A DNA stretch of 24,882 bases from a virus, in the IMG/VR virus record IMGVR_UViG_3300044613_001699, positions 1 to 24,882 of that record; one strand, 5' to 3'. The first letter of the stretch is position 1; each line of letters begins with the position of its first letter. The position numbers and the translations under genes were made by a program. Shown here one piece after another: positions 6,637 through 13,177 of the stretch. The notes below the pieces were generated by a model. It was given only the letters and a program-made list of their open reading frames with translations, did not search any database and was not told where the DNA came from.

Positions 6637-6945
6637 TCAAAGCCCTTTCGCCTTCCTGATAACGGCGCGAGCAAAGTCCAAGTCGTCGTCGTCGGCCATT
6701 GGATGCGCGAGGCGTTCAAGCGCGGAGAGAAGATCGGGGGCGGAGGCGATTAAATGGGCGTTGGCAAGCGGTTCGTCCATGTGAGGCGCGAAGGCGCTTA
6801 CGTTGACTCGCGCAAGGACAAGCTCGCCTTGCGGATGATTCAATGACGCATCGCTTCCATCGATGACCTCAAGGACAGACAGTTTCGAGTCGAATCGATC
6901 TTCATCGAATCGGACAAGCCAAGGGCCGGGGGTATGGGATTTCAT
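6637..6945 (-). CDS. HTPGPW-family phage protein (102 aa)
   Basis: A widespread but functionally unknown phage protein type, recognised by the N-terminal HTPGPW (residues 4-9) and the ANAHLIASAPDLLSALERL signature near the C-terminus. Middle strands (LSVLEVIDGS, LVLARVNVSAF) suggest a small beta-containing fold. The start AACCAATG lies four bases after the stop of the upstream gene. Downstream are 67 bases without a gene before the lysozyme-like gene. The family call is good from the two motifs; its activity is not known to me. Confidence 0.85.
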   Translation of the reverse strand: MKSHTPGPWLVRFDEDRFDSKLSVLEVIDGSDASLNHPQGELVLARVNVSAFAPHMDEPLANAHLIASAPDLLSALERLAHPMADDDDLDFARAVIRKAKGL

Positions 6946-6949
6946 TGGT

Positions 6950-7549
6950 TCAGGCTTTGACGGTGAATGATTCTGCGAACCGCTCGCCTTCCTTGCGTCC
7001 TGATTCGGAGCCGCCTAGAACGACAGCCTCGCACGCGGAATCCGATAGCTGGCGCGCATAGGCGTTCCAGTGTTCGCGTGCGTCGCAATAGGGGATGCCG
7101 CAATCGCGGTTCAGGATATGCGCGAAGGATGAATAAAAGTCGGCGCGAACGGATTCGACCGCATCTTCCATGTCGATAGCGCGGAGAAGATCCGCGTCCA
7201 TGCGGGATAATTCCATGCGCGGGAGGAGGATTTCGACGGCAAAGTCGCGTGCGTCCGCCCATATGCTGCTGTACGCGTTTGTCCTAAGCCACAGGGAGCC
7301 GTCCTGAAATAGATGGTATTTGGATGCGTCCGACGATTCATCTTCGCGGAAAGAGTCTGCTATGTCGTCCGCGAATGGCGCGAGAGTTTCGATGAGGTCT
7401 TGCTCCTCGTCCGATAGGAACGAGTCCATGCGGTAATTTTGTCGGATGTAAGCAAGCGCGGATTGCGGGAGCCGGTCAGCGTGAAACGAAAGCAGGATCG
7501 TCTCGCGTGCAATGATGCGTTCGATGATGGGGAGCAATTTTGGATTCAT
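6950..7549 (-). CDS. Hypothetical protein (199 aa)
   Basis: Unrecognised soluble protein. It is acidic and mainly helical by eye: LLPIIERIIARETILLSF, FLSDEEQDLIETLAPFADDIADSF, and AIDMEDAVESVRADFYSSFAHIL. A stretch CDAREHWNAYARQLSDSACEA lies near the C-terminus. No catalytic motif is evident. The start is in the context AATCCAATCCAATG, one of several starts in this cluster that share ATCC-ATG sequences and lack a Shine-Dalgarno. The neighbours are small unknown phage proteins. Confidence 0.72.
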   Translation of the reverse strand: MNPKLLPIIERIIARETILLSFHADRLPQSALAYIRQNYRMDSFLSDEEQDLIETLAPFADDIADSFREDESSDASKYHLFQDGSLWLRTNAYSSIWADARDFAVEILLPRMELSRMDADLLRAIDMEDAVESVRADFYSSFAHILNRDCGIPYCDAREHWNAYARQLSDSACEAVVLGGSESGRKEGERFAESFTVKA

Positions 7550-7631
7550 TGGATTGGATTATTTGAGGAAGGACTTGTGGCCTACCCTGTCGCAGCACGC
7601 CTTGCGGCATGATGCGCGTAGGATGGGTCAT

Positions 7632-7835
7632 TTAGTCGAGACTTGACCAGAGGGCGGAGCCGCGTAGGCCGCTATAATGGACTTCGTATCGCGGAGGATT
7701 CGGGACGCCCACCTCGCGCCAAAGGTCAAGTTGCTGGCGCGCATAGGCGACGGCGTCCGATTCGGTTTTTGACCAGTGGACAAGTTGAGGCTTGGAGCCG
7801 CTAGAAAGCGATGTTTGCATGACGTAATAATTCAT
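7632..7835 (-). CDS. Hypothetical protein (67 aa)
   Basis: Small unrecognised protein: MNYYVMQTSLSSGSKPQLVHW, then a helix with ESDAVAYARQQLDLWREV and a tyrosine-rich end (RYEVHYSGLRGSALW). The start context CCCCGCGCATCCAATGAA is almost the same as at the next gene upstream (8136), suggesting a shared initiation signal or a duplicated leader. Downstream, the 80-base gap contains a small hairpin with GCAA loop (CATGCC-GCAA-GGCGTG). Function unknown. Confidence 0.62.
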   Translation of the reverse strand: MNYYVMQTSLSSGSKPQLVHWSKTESDAVAYARQQLDLWREVGVPNPPRYEVHYSGLRGSALWSSLD

Positions 7836-7854
7836 TGGATGCGCGGGGAATGGG

Positions 7855-8136
7855 TTAAATGTCGAAGGTAATCAGACGGTAGCCTTTGCGCGGCTCAATC
7901 TTGGCTGTCATTCGCTCCTTTCGCGTCGTATCGCGCATTGCCTGATTCCATTCTACTTTTTCGCGGAAAGAGCCGTTTCCGATTTTTACCGAGACATTGC
8001 GCGGCATTTCATGCGCGAGATGTTGTGCGCGTTCGAATTGCGCCAGTGGTGAAAGATTGGGAAAGGCCGGGATTGAATCTCCAAAGCCATTCCAGAATTG
8101 ATCCGATAAATCGCGGAAAATTGCTGTGATTTTCAT
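7855..8136 (-). CDS. Hypothetical protein (93 aa)
   Basis: Unrecognised. The first half has aromatic residues and proline (RDLSDQFWNGFGDSIPAFP) followed by a helix LAQFERAQHLAHEM. The C-terminal half is basic with VSVKIGNGSFREKVEWNQAM and ends in GYRLITFDI. The ATG is preceded by CCCCGCGCATCCA and sits 18 bases after the upstream stop. Being part of an unbroken run of similar-sized unknown genes, it is likely an accessory host-takeover gene; this is inference. Confidence 0.65.
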   Translation of the reverse strand: MKITAIFRDLSDQFWNGFGDSIPAFPNLSPLAQFERAQHLAHEMPRNVSVKIGNGSFREKVEWNQAMRDTTRKERMTAKIEPRKGYRLITFDI

Positions 8137-8154
8137 TGGATGCGCGGGGATAAA

Positions 8155-8463
8155 TTAGAATTGCTGAATGACGATTCCGCCGTCGAATGGGACGACTTGC
8201 GTGCGGTCCTGAAGCCAATCCAAAGCCTCGGATTCAGATTCGAAACTCTGGCCGTGTTCTTTGGACGCGACGATTGCGGAGGGGTGTTCCGCGAATTCAC
8301 AGCAAATGCCGATAGGATCGAGTTCCAACTCAAAACAGGTTGACTTTTCGTAGTCTTCCAAATACGCGAATAATGCGCGGCGTGCGGGGACGGTGAATTG
8401 AGTTTCGCGGCCGCATAGGCGGAATGCTTCGATGAATTGGAATTCTGTGACTATGGTTTTCAT
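8155..8463 (-). CDS. Hypothetical phage protein (102 aa)
   Basis: Unknown function. Features: TEFQFIEAFRLCGRETQF at the N-terminus, a central LELDPIGICCEFAEHPSA segment with paired cysteines, a helix ESESEALDWLQDRT and a final beta strand VVPFDGGIVIQQF. The helix followed by a VxxFDGGIxIxxF strand looks familiar from uncharacterised phage proteins, but I cannot name a family. It starts in the context CAAATCCAAATCCAATG, part of the recurring leader motif of this cluster. Confidence 0.7.
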   Translation of the reverse strand: MKTIVTEFQFIEAFRLCGRETQFTVPARRALFAYLEDYEKSTCFELELDPIGICCEFAEHPSAIVASKEHGQSFESESEALDWLQDRTQVVPFDGGIVIQQF

Positions 8464-8495
8464 TGGATTTGGATTTGTTGAACCGGGAATCGGGA

Positions 8496-8545
8496 TGATT
8501 CACCGCCGGAGGCTACCGTTGCCGATAGTCTCGCGCGGGAAATCA
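8496..8545 (-). repeat. Stop-codon hairpin A
   Basis: On the minus strand the transcript of the 122-residue gene ends in TTTGATTTCCCGC, whose TGA is the stop codon. This arm pairs with GCGGTGAATCA through TGATT/AATCA and CCGC/GCGG. An inner stem joins GAGACTA with TAGCCTC through one G-U pair. The loop side contains CGGCAACGGTAG, identical to hairpin B. There is no T-run after it, so it is not a typical terminator. Confidence 0.55.
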
Positions 8546-8911
8546 AAGCGAGCCGTTCGATTCGGCAATGTCGCCCCATGAAGCGATTCGATAGTGTCCA
8601 TTCATTCGGACAATTGTAGGCGCATAAGTGTCGCCAATGTTCAGGTACTCAACCCAAGTTCCGTTTCTAGTCTGAAAGGCTTCTATGCCGAAAGTTTCCA
8701 GTAATGCGTCAAGGCAATGAAGGCGCACGTCAGAGGTTGAGGGCGCATGATAGCACTCGCGCACTCGCGCATCACCGGCGGGGAGCGATTCAAGTTCGGA
8801 ACGGCGCATTCGGAAGATAGCTTTGGCTTCCTTTCCCTTGCCGGGGAAAGCCGATTCGATAGACGTAATGGACGGGGAGCGGAAACGGGGAGCGGATTTG
8901 GTTATGGTCAT
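8543..8911 (-). CDS. Hypothetical phage protein (122 aa)
   Basis: Unknown function. The N-terminal half is basic (KGKEAKAIFRMRRSELESLPAG). The C-terminal half, LLETFGIEAFQTRNG then EYLNIGDTYAPTIVRMNG and HYRIASWGDI, resembles a recurrent small protein of phages and mobile elements. The start at 8911 follows CAAATCCAAATCAAATCCC; the longer frame from 9067 overlaps the next gene and is not credible. Its TGA stop lies inside the left arm of hairpin A. Confidence 0.72.
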   Translation of the reverse strand: MTITKSAPRFRSPSITSIESAFPGKGKEAKAIFRMRRSELESLPAGDARVRECYHAPSTSDVRLHCLDALLETFGIEAFQTRNGTWVEYLNIGDTYAPTIVRMNGHYRIASWGDIAESNGSL

Positions 8912-8927
8912 GGGATTTGATTTGGAT

Positions 8928-9299
8928 TTATTCGGTGACAAGTGATTCCTCAGATTCAATGGCGCAGTGAAGTTCGAACCAAATGCTTTCGAGTTCTGAG
9001 GAAACTTGCGCGATTGCCTCGGTGACTGGCGCGGGGAATAAATCGGCGTTTTCCCCGTCCATTCCACGATATCGGAAAGACTCGGCGGCGGCGGTCATGA
9101 AGGACAATAGAGTCTCGAAAGCGGATTCCATCGAAGGATTCCCGCGCAGAGTCAAATCAGTGACTCGGTGTTCACCGAAAGGACCGTCAAGGATAAAGCC
9201 GGACGGGGACAGTGAGACGGTGATTTGCTCTTCTCCTTTGCCGATAGAAACGGCGGGGAGCAAGCGCGCTGAGATTAGGAACGGAGCGGATAGCTTCAT
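8928..9299 (-). CDS. Hypothetical protein (123 aa)
   Basis: Unrecognised acidic protein. The first 60 residues alternate strands (MKLSAPFLISARLLPAVSIG, EQITVSLSPSGFILDGPFG, VTDLTLRG). The rest is two helices (MESAFETLLSFMTAAAESFRY and VTEAIAQVSSELESIWFELH). The start at 9299 has the leader CAAATCCAAATCAAATCCCATG, nearly identical to the leader of the gene at 8911. It is followed by a 16-base gap and preceded by hairpin B. Confidence 0.7.
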   Translation of the reverse strand: MKLSAPFLISARLLPAVSIGKGEEQITVSLSPSGFILDGPFGEHRVTDLTLRGNPSMESAFETLLSFMTAAAESFRYRGMDGENADLFPAPVTEAIAQVSSELESIWFELHCAIESEESLVTE

Positions 9300-9323
9300 G
9301 GGATTTGATTTGGATTTGATCGG

Positions 9324-9379
9324 CTTTGATTCACCGCTATTCCCTACCGTTGCCCGAAGGGAAGCGCGGGGAATCAAAG
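9324..9379 (-). repeat. Stop-codon hairpin B
   Basis: Perfect nine-base outer stem CTTTGATTC (9324-9332) and GAATCAAAG (9371-9379), with inner GC and TTCCCT/AGGGAA (9340-9345 and 9358-9363) pairs. The TGA stop of the 111-residue gene (9374-9376) is within the arm. It shares CTACCGTTGCC (plus strand 9344-9354) with hairpin A at 8513-8523. No T-run follows on the minus strand. Confidence 0.6.
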
Positions 9380-9709
9380 GGAATTGACGCACTCGCGCAG
9401 GATTTGACGGAAAGCGTCAACCTTTCGCATAAGCTCCTTATCCGCAGCGTCAAAGCGCGCTTTGGATTGGGCGATTGAATCGCGTTCTAATTTCATGGCC
9501 GCATGTTTTGCTTCTGAAAGGATGACCTCAGCACGCTTTCCCGCTTCCCGAATTGAAGCGGAAGCATAAATTCCCGGATGAAAGTCGCTTCGGATATCGC
9601 ATTCGATGAAAGGGATTTGCTCACGGAGCCAATCGCCGCAGTAGGAACCGGAGCCTAATTTATCTGCGGCATCACTGAGGATTTGGATTTCTTCGGATTT
9701 GGATAACAT
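9374..9709 (-). CDS. Hypothetical phage protein (111 aa)
   Basis: Unknown function. The core AADKLGSGSYCGDWLREQIPF followed by IECDIRSDFHPG resembles a recurring phage motif (xGSYxGxWLxxxxxxxExDIRxDF). A long charged helix then follows (REAGKRAEVILSEAKHAAMKLERD and the C-terminus), so the protein is probably a helical oligomer. The start context is CCAAATAAAATCCCATG, without Shine-Dalgarno. The stop codon lies inside hairpin B. Confidence 0.7.
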   Translation of the reverse strand: MLSKSEEIQILSDAADKLGSGSYCGDWLREQIPFIECDIRSDFHPGIYASASIREAGKRAEVILSEAKHAAMKLERDSIAQSKARFDAADKELMRKVDAFRQILRECVNSL

Positions 9710-9730
9710 GGGATTTTATTTGGATTTGGA

Positions 9731-9785
9731 TTTGATTGCCGATTGCTGCCCATAGTTTCCTAGGGGCAGGATATCGGGAATCAAA
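9731..9785 (-). repeat. Stop-codon hairpin C
   Basis: Thirteen-base stem with one mismatch, TTTGATTGCCGAT (9731-9743) and ATCGGGAATCAAA (9773-9785), with an inner CTGCCC/GGGCAG stem (9746-9751 and 9764-9769). On the minus strand the left arm begins with the TGA of the 46-residue gene at 9781. The architecture is the same as hairpins A and B, but the loop sequence differs. Confidence 0.55.
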
Positions 9786-9921
9786 GCTTAGAAATCAGTC
9801 TCCAATTGCCCGAATACATCGAATAAGCGTAAAGTCTGAAATCAGAATCGGATTTGAAATCCATTCGAATAGTAAAGTTTCGGTTGAGAAGCTTTTCAAA
9901 TACTTCAAAAGTATAGGTCAT
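9781..9921 (-). CDS. Very small hypothetical protein (46 aa)
   Basis: Reads from ATG at 9921 to TGA at 9781. The product begins MTYTFEVFEKLLNRNFTIRM and continues with DSDFRLYAYSMYSGNWRLISKL, a compact strand-rich sequence that looks coding. Start context TTGAACCAATG matches the CC(A)ATG pattern of the cluster. It follows the 35-residue gene by four bases, and its stop is embedded in hairpin C, just as in the genes at 8543 and 9374. No family recognised. Confidence 0.55.
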   Translation of the reverse strand: MTYTFEVFEKLLNRNFTIRMDFKSDSDFRLYAYSMYSGNWRLISKL

Positions 9922-9925
9922 TGGT

Positions 9926-10033
9926 TCAATGGTTAGGAGTAAAACCGAGTGACGTTTCTAGATAGGCTTGGATTAGGATGATCGTGACAATTGCAGCTGC
10001 AATGGCGATGCGTTTGAGAGTGATGCGTTTCAT
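9926..10033 (-). CDS. Tiny single-span membrane protein (35 aa)
   Basis: Reads from ATG at 10033 to TGA at 9926. MKRITLKRIAIAAAIVTIIL is a basic N-terminus leading into one hydrophobic segment (about residues 9-23), then QAYLETSLGFTPNH. This is a plausible small inner-membrane peptide with the N-terminus in the cytoplasm by the positive-inside rule. Start context is TTTTGAACCCATG; the gap to each neighbouring gene is four bases, the regular spacing that supports it. Function unknown; membrane location is inference. Confidence 0.5.
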   Translation of the reverse strand: MKRITLKRIAIAAAIVTIILIQAYLETSLGFTPNH

Positions 10034-10037
10034 GGGT

Positions 10038-10205
10038 TCAAAAGTATTCGAAAGACAGGCCGATATCGGAAAGCTTAGGTAAACCGGCTTTGGAACGAAT
10101 CGAGTGAGCTTGCTTTAAGAGCTTCTCGACTTGCTTCAAGTCACCGGCTTTTGCCGCGCTTTCCGCTTGGATCAGGACTTGACGAACGGCTTGCTTTTCT
10201 TTCAT
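10038..10205 (-). CDS. Small basic helical protein (55 aa), first gene of minus-strand cluster
   Basis: Reads from ATG at 10205 to TGA at 10038. The product is strongly helical and basic: MKEKQAVRQVLIQAESAAK, then GDLKQVEKLLKQAHSIRSKAG, ending LPKLSDIGLSFEYF. No family recognised. It is the promoter-proximal gene of the leftward cluster; the start TCTGTACCCATGA is one of four copies of the TGTA(T/C)CCATGA motif. A -35/-10 pair ends seven bases before the ATG, so the message may be leaderless. Confidence 0.58.
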   Translation of the reverse strand: MKEKQAVRQVLIQAESAAKAGDLKQVEKLLKQAHSIRSKAGLPKLSDIGLSFEYF

Positions 10206-10211
10206 GGGTAC

Positions 10212-10240
10212 AGACTAGGGGAGAGAGGGGAGAGAGTCAA
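10212..10240 (-). promoter_or_regulatory. Candidate leftward promoter, TTGACT-17-TAGTCT
   Basis: On the minus strand TTGACT (10235-10240) and TAGTCT (10212-10217) are separated by 17 bases of C/T repeats. Transcription would begin at about 10205-10206, on the start codon of the 55-residue gene. The gap 10206-10399 between the divergent clusters is A/T-rich around 10240-10265 and is the natural place for both promoters; no clear plus-strand boxes were seen. Confidence 0.4.
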
Positions 10241-10399
10241 AGAAAAAAACAAATTAATTTTTAAAGCGGGGCGAAAGGGGCGGATTCATTGGGCGGAATG
10301 AGGGAAAATAAATTTGAGAATGGGCGATTGGCGAAAGGGAAAACGGACCGTCACAAGCCAAAGGTTGAAAGCCGCAGGCAAAGCCGCTATGCGTCATGC

Positions 10400-10858
10400 A
10401 TGGCGAAGCCAAGCGAAGTCTGGGACGAAGTTAAAGCCCGATACCTATCCGGTGAGGAACTATCGACGATTGCAGTCGATTTGAAGCTATGCGTTGAAAC
10501 GGTGCAAACCAAAGCAAGTCGAACGGGATTGACGAAGTTAAGGAGGCAAATGCAAACGGTTTGCATTGAAAAGAAAACCCAGAGCCTAGAAAGTCTATCG
10601 GCTTTGGTGCGTTCGAAGCTCGCCGCAGACGCCGCTTCTACGCTTGAGCGCGTTGACTCTTATGATCTAGATGGCATCAAGGACGAGGCAACTCGCGAGA
10701 CGATACTGAACAGCGTAGCTAAGCGTAGCGCGCTTGTGTTCGGATGGAGTGAAGCCGGAGAAGCGACCAGCGTGTCCATTAATCTGTTAGGATCGATGCC
10801 GGACCGGTTCACGGAGGTTGTAGTCCACGGAGACAGCGCCGGCGCTACAGTCCGATAA
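10400..10858 (+). CDS. Small-terminase-like DNA-binding protein (152 aa)
   Basis: Candidate small terminase subunit, which would bind phage DNA and start packaging. Residues 1-45 contain an HTH-like stretch: EVWDEVKARYLSGEELSTIA then VDLKLCVETVQTKASRTGL. A central helical region (SLESLSALVRSKLAADAAST) and a beta-like C-terminus follow. Small terminases are often about this size and stand first in the late operon, as here. The frame remains open to 10298 or 10289 with a Lys/Arg-rich extension, so the start is uncertain. A general HTH regulator is the alternative; no large terminase is beside it. Confidence 0.6.
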   Translation: MAKPSEVWDEVKARYLSGEELSTIAVDLKLCVETVQTKASRTGLTKLRRQMQTVCIEKKTQSLESLSALVRSKLAADAASTLERVDSYDLDGIKDEATRETILNSVAKRSALVFGWSEAGEATSVSINLLGSMPDRFTEVVVHGDSAGATVR

Positions 10859-10978
10859 TGCATATTATCAGACTATAGGCGGACATTCTATGTCCTAGGG
10901 ATAAAAGGATTGTTTTTCCTAGGATTGGCACGAAAGTTGACGTAAGACCTGGCACCCCCTTTGCGGGGTGGCTTCGTT
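10850..10978. other. Hairpin-rich noncoding gap after the first late gene
   Basis: Three inverted repeats occur before the nuclease gene. GTCcGATAAT-GCAT-ATTATCaGAC (10850-10873) contains the TAA of the preceding gene. TCCTAGG (10893-10899) pairs with CCTAGGA (10918-10924). CACCCC (10953-10958) pairs with GGGGTG (10965-10970) inside an outer CGTAA/TTACG. None is followed by a good T-run, so termination is doubtful. A perfect AGCGCCGGCGCT palindrome lies just upstream at 10836-10847. Confidence 0.4.
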
Positions 10979-11016
10979 TACGATACCCCCCTCAAAAATT
11001 TTCCGTCTTTTTGACC

Positions 11017-11553
11017 ATGTTAAGTAAAATTAAAATTGGTCAAGTTATTTCTCTCAATCAAGCTGAGAGGAAGTTGGCCCACTTCGTAGCCAAGAATCGC
11101 AACGGCAATAACCGTCATTTCAACACTACGAACTTAAAGATAAGCACGGATGACCCTGCGACGGTGGATCTGGAGGGCGTATGCGGCGAGATAGCCTTCT
11201 GTAAGCTATTTAATGTCTATCCCGACATCGACACGGATCGCGAACCTCCGCACCCGCTCTACGACGCGATTATCCCGCCTATCCCTCCGGGCATTCGCAT
11301 CGATGTGAAGACGACCAAATACGAGAATGGGAAGCTACTGGTCGATGCGCGCAAAGGCTCAAAGACCGACGGCGTGGATTTCTACGCTCTGATGACCGGT
11401 CAATTCCCCGGTCCGTATACGTTCAGGGGATTCATCGCGAAGGAGCATATCATCCAGCCGCACAGAATCGGAACGATCATCAAGGGATACAAAACGTACA
11501 TTGCCGAGCAAAGCGAACTCATCGACGGCATTCCCGATCAAGACTTATTCTGA
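11017..11553 (+). CDS. PD-(D/E)XK-like nuclease (178 aa)
   Basis: Probably a DNA endonuclease of the restriction-endonuclease-like fold. The 178 residues show the classical order: an acidic helix LEGVCGEIAF (E53, E58), LYDAII with D83, then RIDVKTTKY carrying D96-x-K98, then a beta strand KLLVDAR and a helix or strand region DFYALMTGQF. A later segment YTFRGFIAKEHIIQPHRI ends the fold. The first ATG of the frame (11017) is used. It stands between the terminase-like gene and the capsid gene, suggesting a packaging-linked nuclease, host DNA degradation or a resolvase role. The fold call is inferred from motif spacing. Confidence 0.65.
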   Translation: MLSKIKIGQVISLNQAERKLAHFVAKNRNGNNRHFNTTNLKISTDDPATVDLEGVCGEIAFCKLFNVYPDIDTDREPPHPLYDAIIPPIPPGIRIDVKTTKYENGKLLVDARKGSKTDGVDFYALMTGQFPGPYTFRGFIAKEHIIQPHRIGTIIKGYKTYIAEQSELIDGIPDQDLF

Positions 11554-11577
11554 TTGCTAAAGGCGCACCAGTGTGTC

Positions 11578-11688
11578 TCAGTCCGATTTATCGACCCTAA
11601 GCAAGGCGGAGGCTTGGTCAGCCATCGCAAAACTGTCTAAGCGGCAATGACGCTCCGCATCGGTCAGCGCGTAGGTCCGGTCCGCCAT
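11578..11688 (-). CDS. Possible 36-residue antisense ORF
   Basis: A short minus-strand frame inside the 200-base gap before the capsid gene encodes MADRTYALTDAERHCRLDSF and then AMADQASALLRVDKSD. The composition looks protein-like, with a helical, charged sequence, but there is no clear ribosome binding site. Its orientation is opposite to all its neighbours. It could be a degraded gene or chance. The rest of 11554-11752 shows only a T-rich stretch (TTTAATTTTTTC) before the capsid start. Confidence 0.22.
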   Translation of the reverse strand: MADRTYALTDAERHCRLDSFAMADQASALLRVDKSD

Positions 11689-11752
11689 CGTTTGATGGAT
11701 GGATAGAATGGCCTACCAAATGCAGATAACGTCGGTTTAATTTTTTCTCAAT

Positions 11753-12991
11753 ATGGCTTGTCCCAATGTCTTCAACGCCTTCGCCGTAGCGACTGAGTCG
11801 CTCGCGCAGGACGTTTATAAACGCGCCTCGTATCGCTCGATGTGGCTCAATATGATTGAGCGCGGAGAGTATCCTCAAGGTACTGGCTTGACCCAGACCT
11901 CGTTCACCACCACTTCCATCGAGCCGACTGCGGCTGAGGAGTGGTCGGCTATCACGCTCGCCAGTGGCGAGAACGGTGGCGCTTGCGATGTCACTTACAG
12001 CGAGGTTCCGGTCGGCTATAATGCCGTTACTTGGAGTCCTGAGCGTTTCGCCCTCAAAGGTCCGCTCCTGTGTAAGGACGATCTGACCTTCGACCATCGC
12101 GTCGAGGCGTTCTTGCGCGTGTACTTGGAGAAGCTCTCGATCCGCGCACAGCGTTCATGGGAGACTCGCTATCAGAACACCTTCGCCAAGTTCGCCATCA
12201 AGGCAGTGGCCGACTCGTCCTTTACTCAGGTCGAGACGATTCCCTCTGGCGTGAATGAGTTCCCGTGGATTCAGACCGGATCGGCTGGTCAGGCGCTCAA
12301 TCAGTCCACCTCTGAGTTGACTCAGGAGATGCTCGATGTCGCGGCTGCTACGCTGATTCGTAACGGTGCGACGAATCCTGATAGCTCTGGCTTCATCTCG
12401 TACAGCAGCGATGGTCCGGTATTTCCGCTATATATCGGCTTGGAGGCTTCGCAGCGTATCGCTCAAAACAACCCCGCGTTCCGCGATGACTTGCGCTTCG
12501 CTGATCAGGGCAGTGGCGCTGGTGCGGAGTTGCTCAAGCGGATCGGTGCGAACCGGGTGATTAAGAACTATCGCCATGTGCCGAATCTGTTTCCGCCCCG
12601 CTTCACCTATGCTGGCGGCAAGTACACGCTGGTGCAGCCGTTCACCAGTGCGAGCGGAACGAAGGGTACTGTGTTCAGCGTCAATTCGAGCTGGACGACT
12701 GCTCCGTACGAGGCTGCGTTCATCGTGACTCCGTATGTGTTCAAGAGCCACATCGTGCGGCCCGTGAATCGGGTTGGCGATCTTAGCTGGATGCCGACCA
12801 ACTACATGGGCGAGTGGCAGTGGGTGACGGGTGCCTACAAGCTCGATGTGGATTGCGCCGATCCGCTGGAGAAGAAGGGTCAGCATTATGCTGAGTTCGT
12901 TCACGCTTCGGAACCAATATTCACCAACCAAGGAATGACGATCATCTTCCGTCGTTGCACCGGCGCGCTGACTCAAATCATCTGCTCGTAA
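11753..12991 (+). CDS. Major capsid protein, HK97-type
   Basis: Main head subunit. The 412-residue protein has an N-terminal helical segment (VYKRASYRSMWLNMIERGEYP), a spine-like region (VEAFLRVYLEKLSIRAQRSWE) and a long C-terminal half: FISYSSDGPVFPLYIGLEAS, ELLKRIGANRVIKNYRHVPN, LFPPRFTYAGGKYTLVQPF, APYEAAFIVTPYVFKSHIV and MGEWQWVTGAYK. The pattern resembles major capsid proteins of uncultured phages. It has no protease domain. The start has CTCAATATG and no Shine-Dalgarno. Two strong terminators follow the gene, as expected for a highly expressed product. Its scaffold and portal lie on the other strand, 4-12 kb away. Confident of capsid role, less of subtype. Confidence 0.85.
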   Translation: MACPNVFNAFAVATESLAQDVYKRASYRSMWLNMIERGEYPQGTGLTQTSFTTTSIEPTAAEEWSAITLASGENGGACDVTYSEVPVGYNAVTWSPERFALKGPLLCKDDLTFDHRVEAFLRVYLEKLSIRAQRSWETRYQNTFAKFAIKAVADSSFTQVETIPSGVNEFPWIQTGSAGQALNQSTSELTQEMLDVAAATLIRNGATNPDSSGFISYSSDGPVFPLYIGLEASQRIAQNNPAFRDDLRFADQGSGAGAELLKRIGANRVIKNYRHVPNLFPPRFTYAGGKYTLVQPFTSASGTKGTVFSVNSSWTTAPYEAAFIVTPYVFKSHIVRPVNRVGDLSWMPTNYMGEWQWVTGAYKLDVDCADPLEKKGQHYAEFVHASEPIFTNQGMTIIFRRCTGALTQIICS

Positions 12992-13016
12992 TCGATCAGA
13001 GGTTCATGCGAAAGAT

Positions 13017-13053
13017 CCGCAGGCGTGAAAATGCTTGCGGGTTTTTTGTTTTG
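13017..13053 (+). terminator. Rho-independent terminator after capsid gene
   Basis: CCGCAGGC (13017-13024) pairs with GCTTGCGG (13033-13040), with one G-U pair and a loop of eight. GTTTTTTGTTTT follows. It is 26 bases after the capsid stop, so capsid transcripts mostly end here. Confidence 0.85.
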
Positions 13054-13118
13054 CGACATCGTTGCCTCGGTTGAATCAATAGGTTGAATGTCTTGTAAAT
13101 CGCCTCACAACGAGGCAC

Positions 13119-13156
13119 CCCGTCACTGGCCCGAAAAGTTAGTGGCGGGTTTTTTA
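13119..13156 (+). terminator. Second tandem terminator
   Basis: CCCGtCACT (13119-13127) pairs with AGTGgCGGG (13141-13149), one mismatch, followed by TTTTTTATT. It lies 100 bases after the first terminator. The intervening DNA (13054-13118) holds small GCCTC/GAGGC repeats, but no gene. Confidence 0.75.
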
Positions 13157-13177
13157 TTGCCCGTTATCGCTTAGACA

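Noticed and set aside
11618-12097. 159-residue minus-strand frame over the start of the capsid gene
   Set aside because: It is the shadow of a well-supported capsid gene and has an arginine-rich, unordered composition.
12428-12976. 182-residue minus-strand frame opposite the capsid gene
   Set aside because: No initiation signal or recognisable motif, and the capsid coding call is strong.
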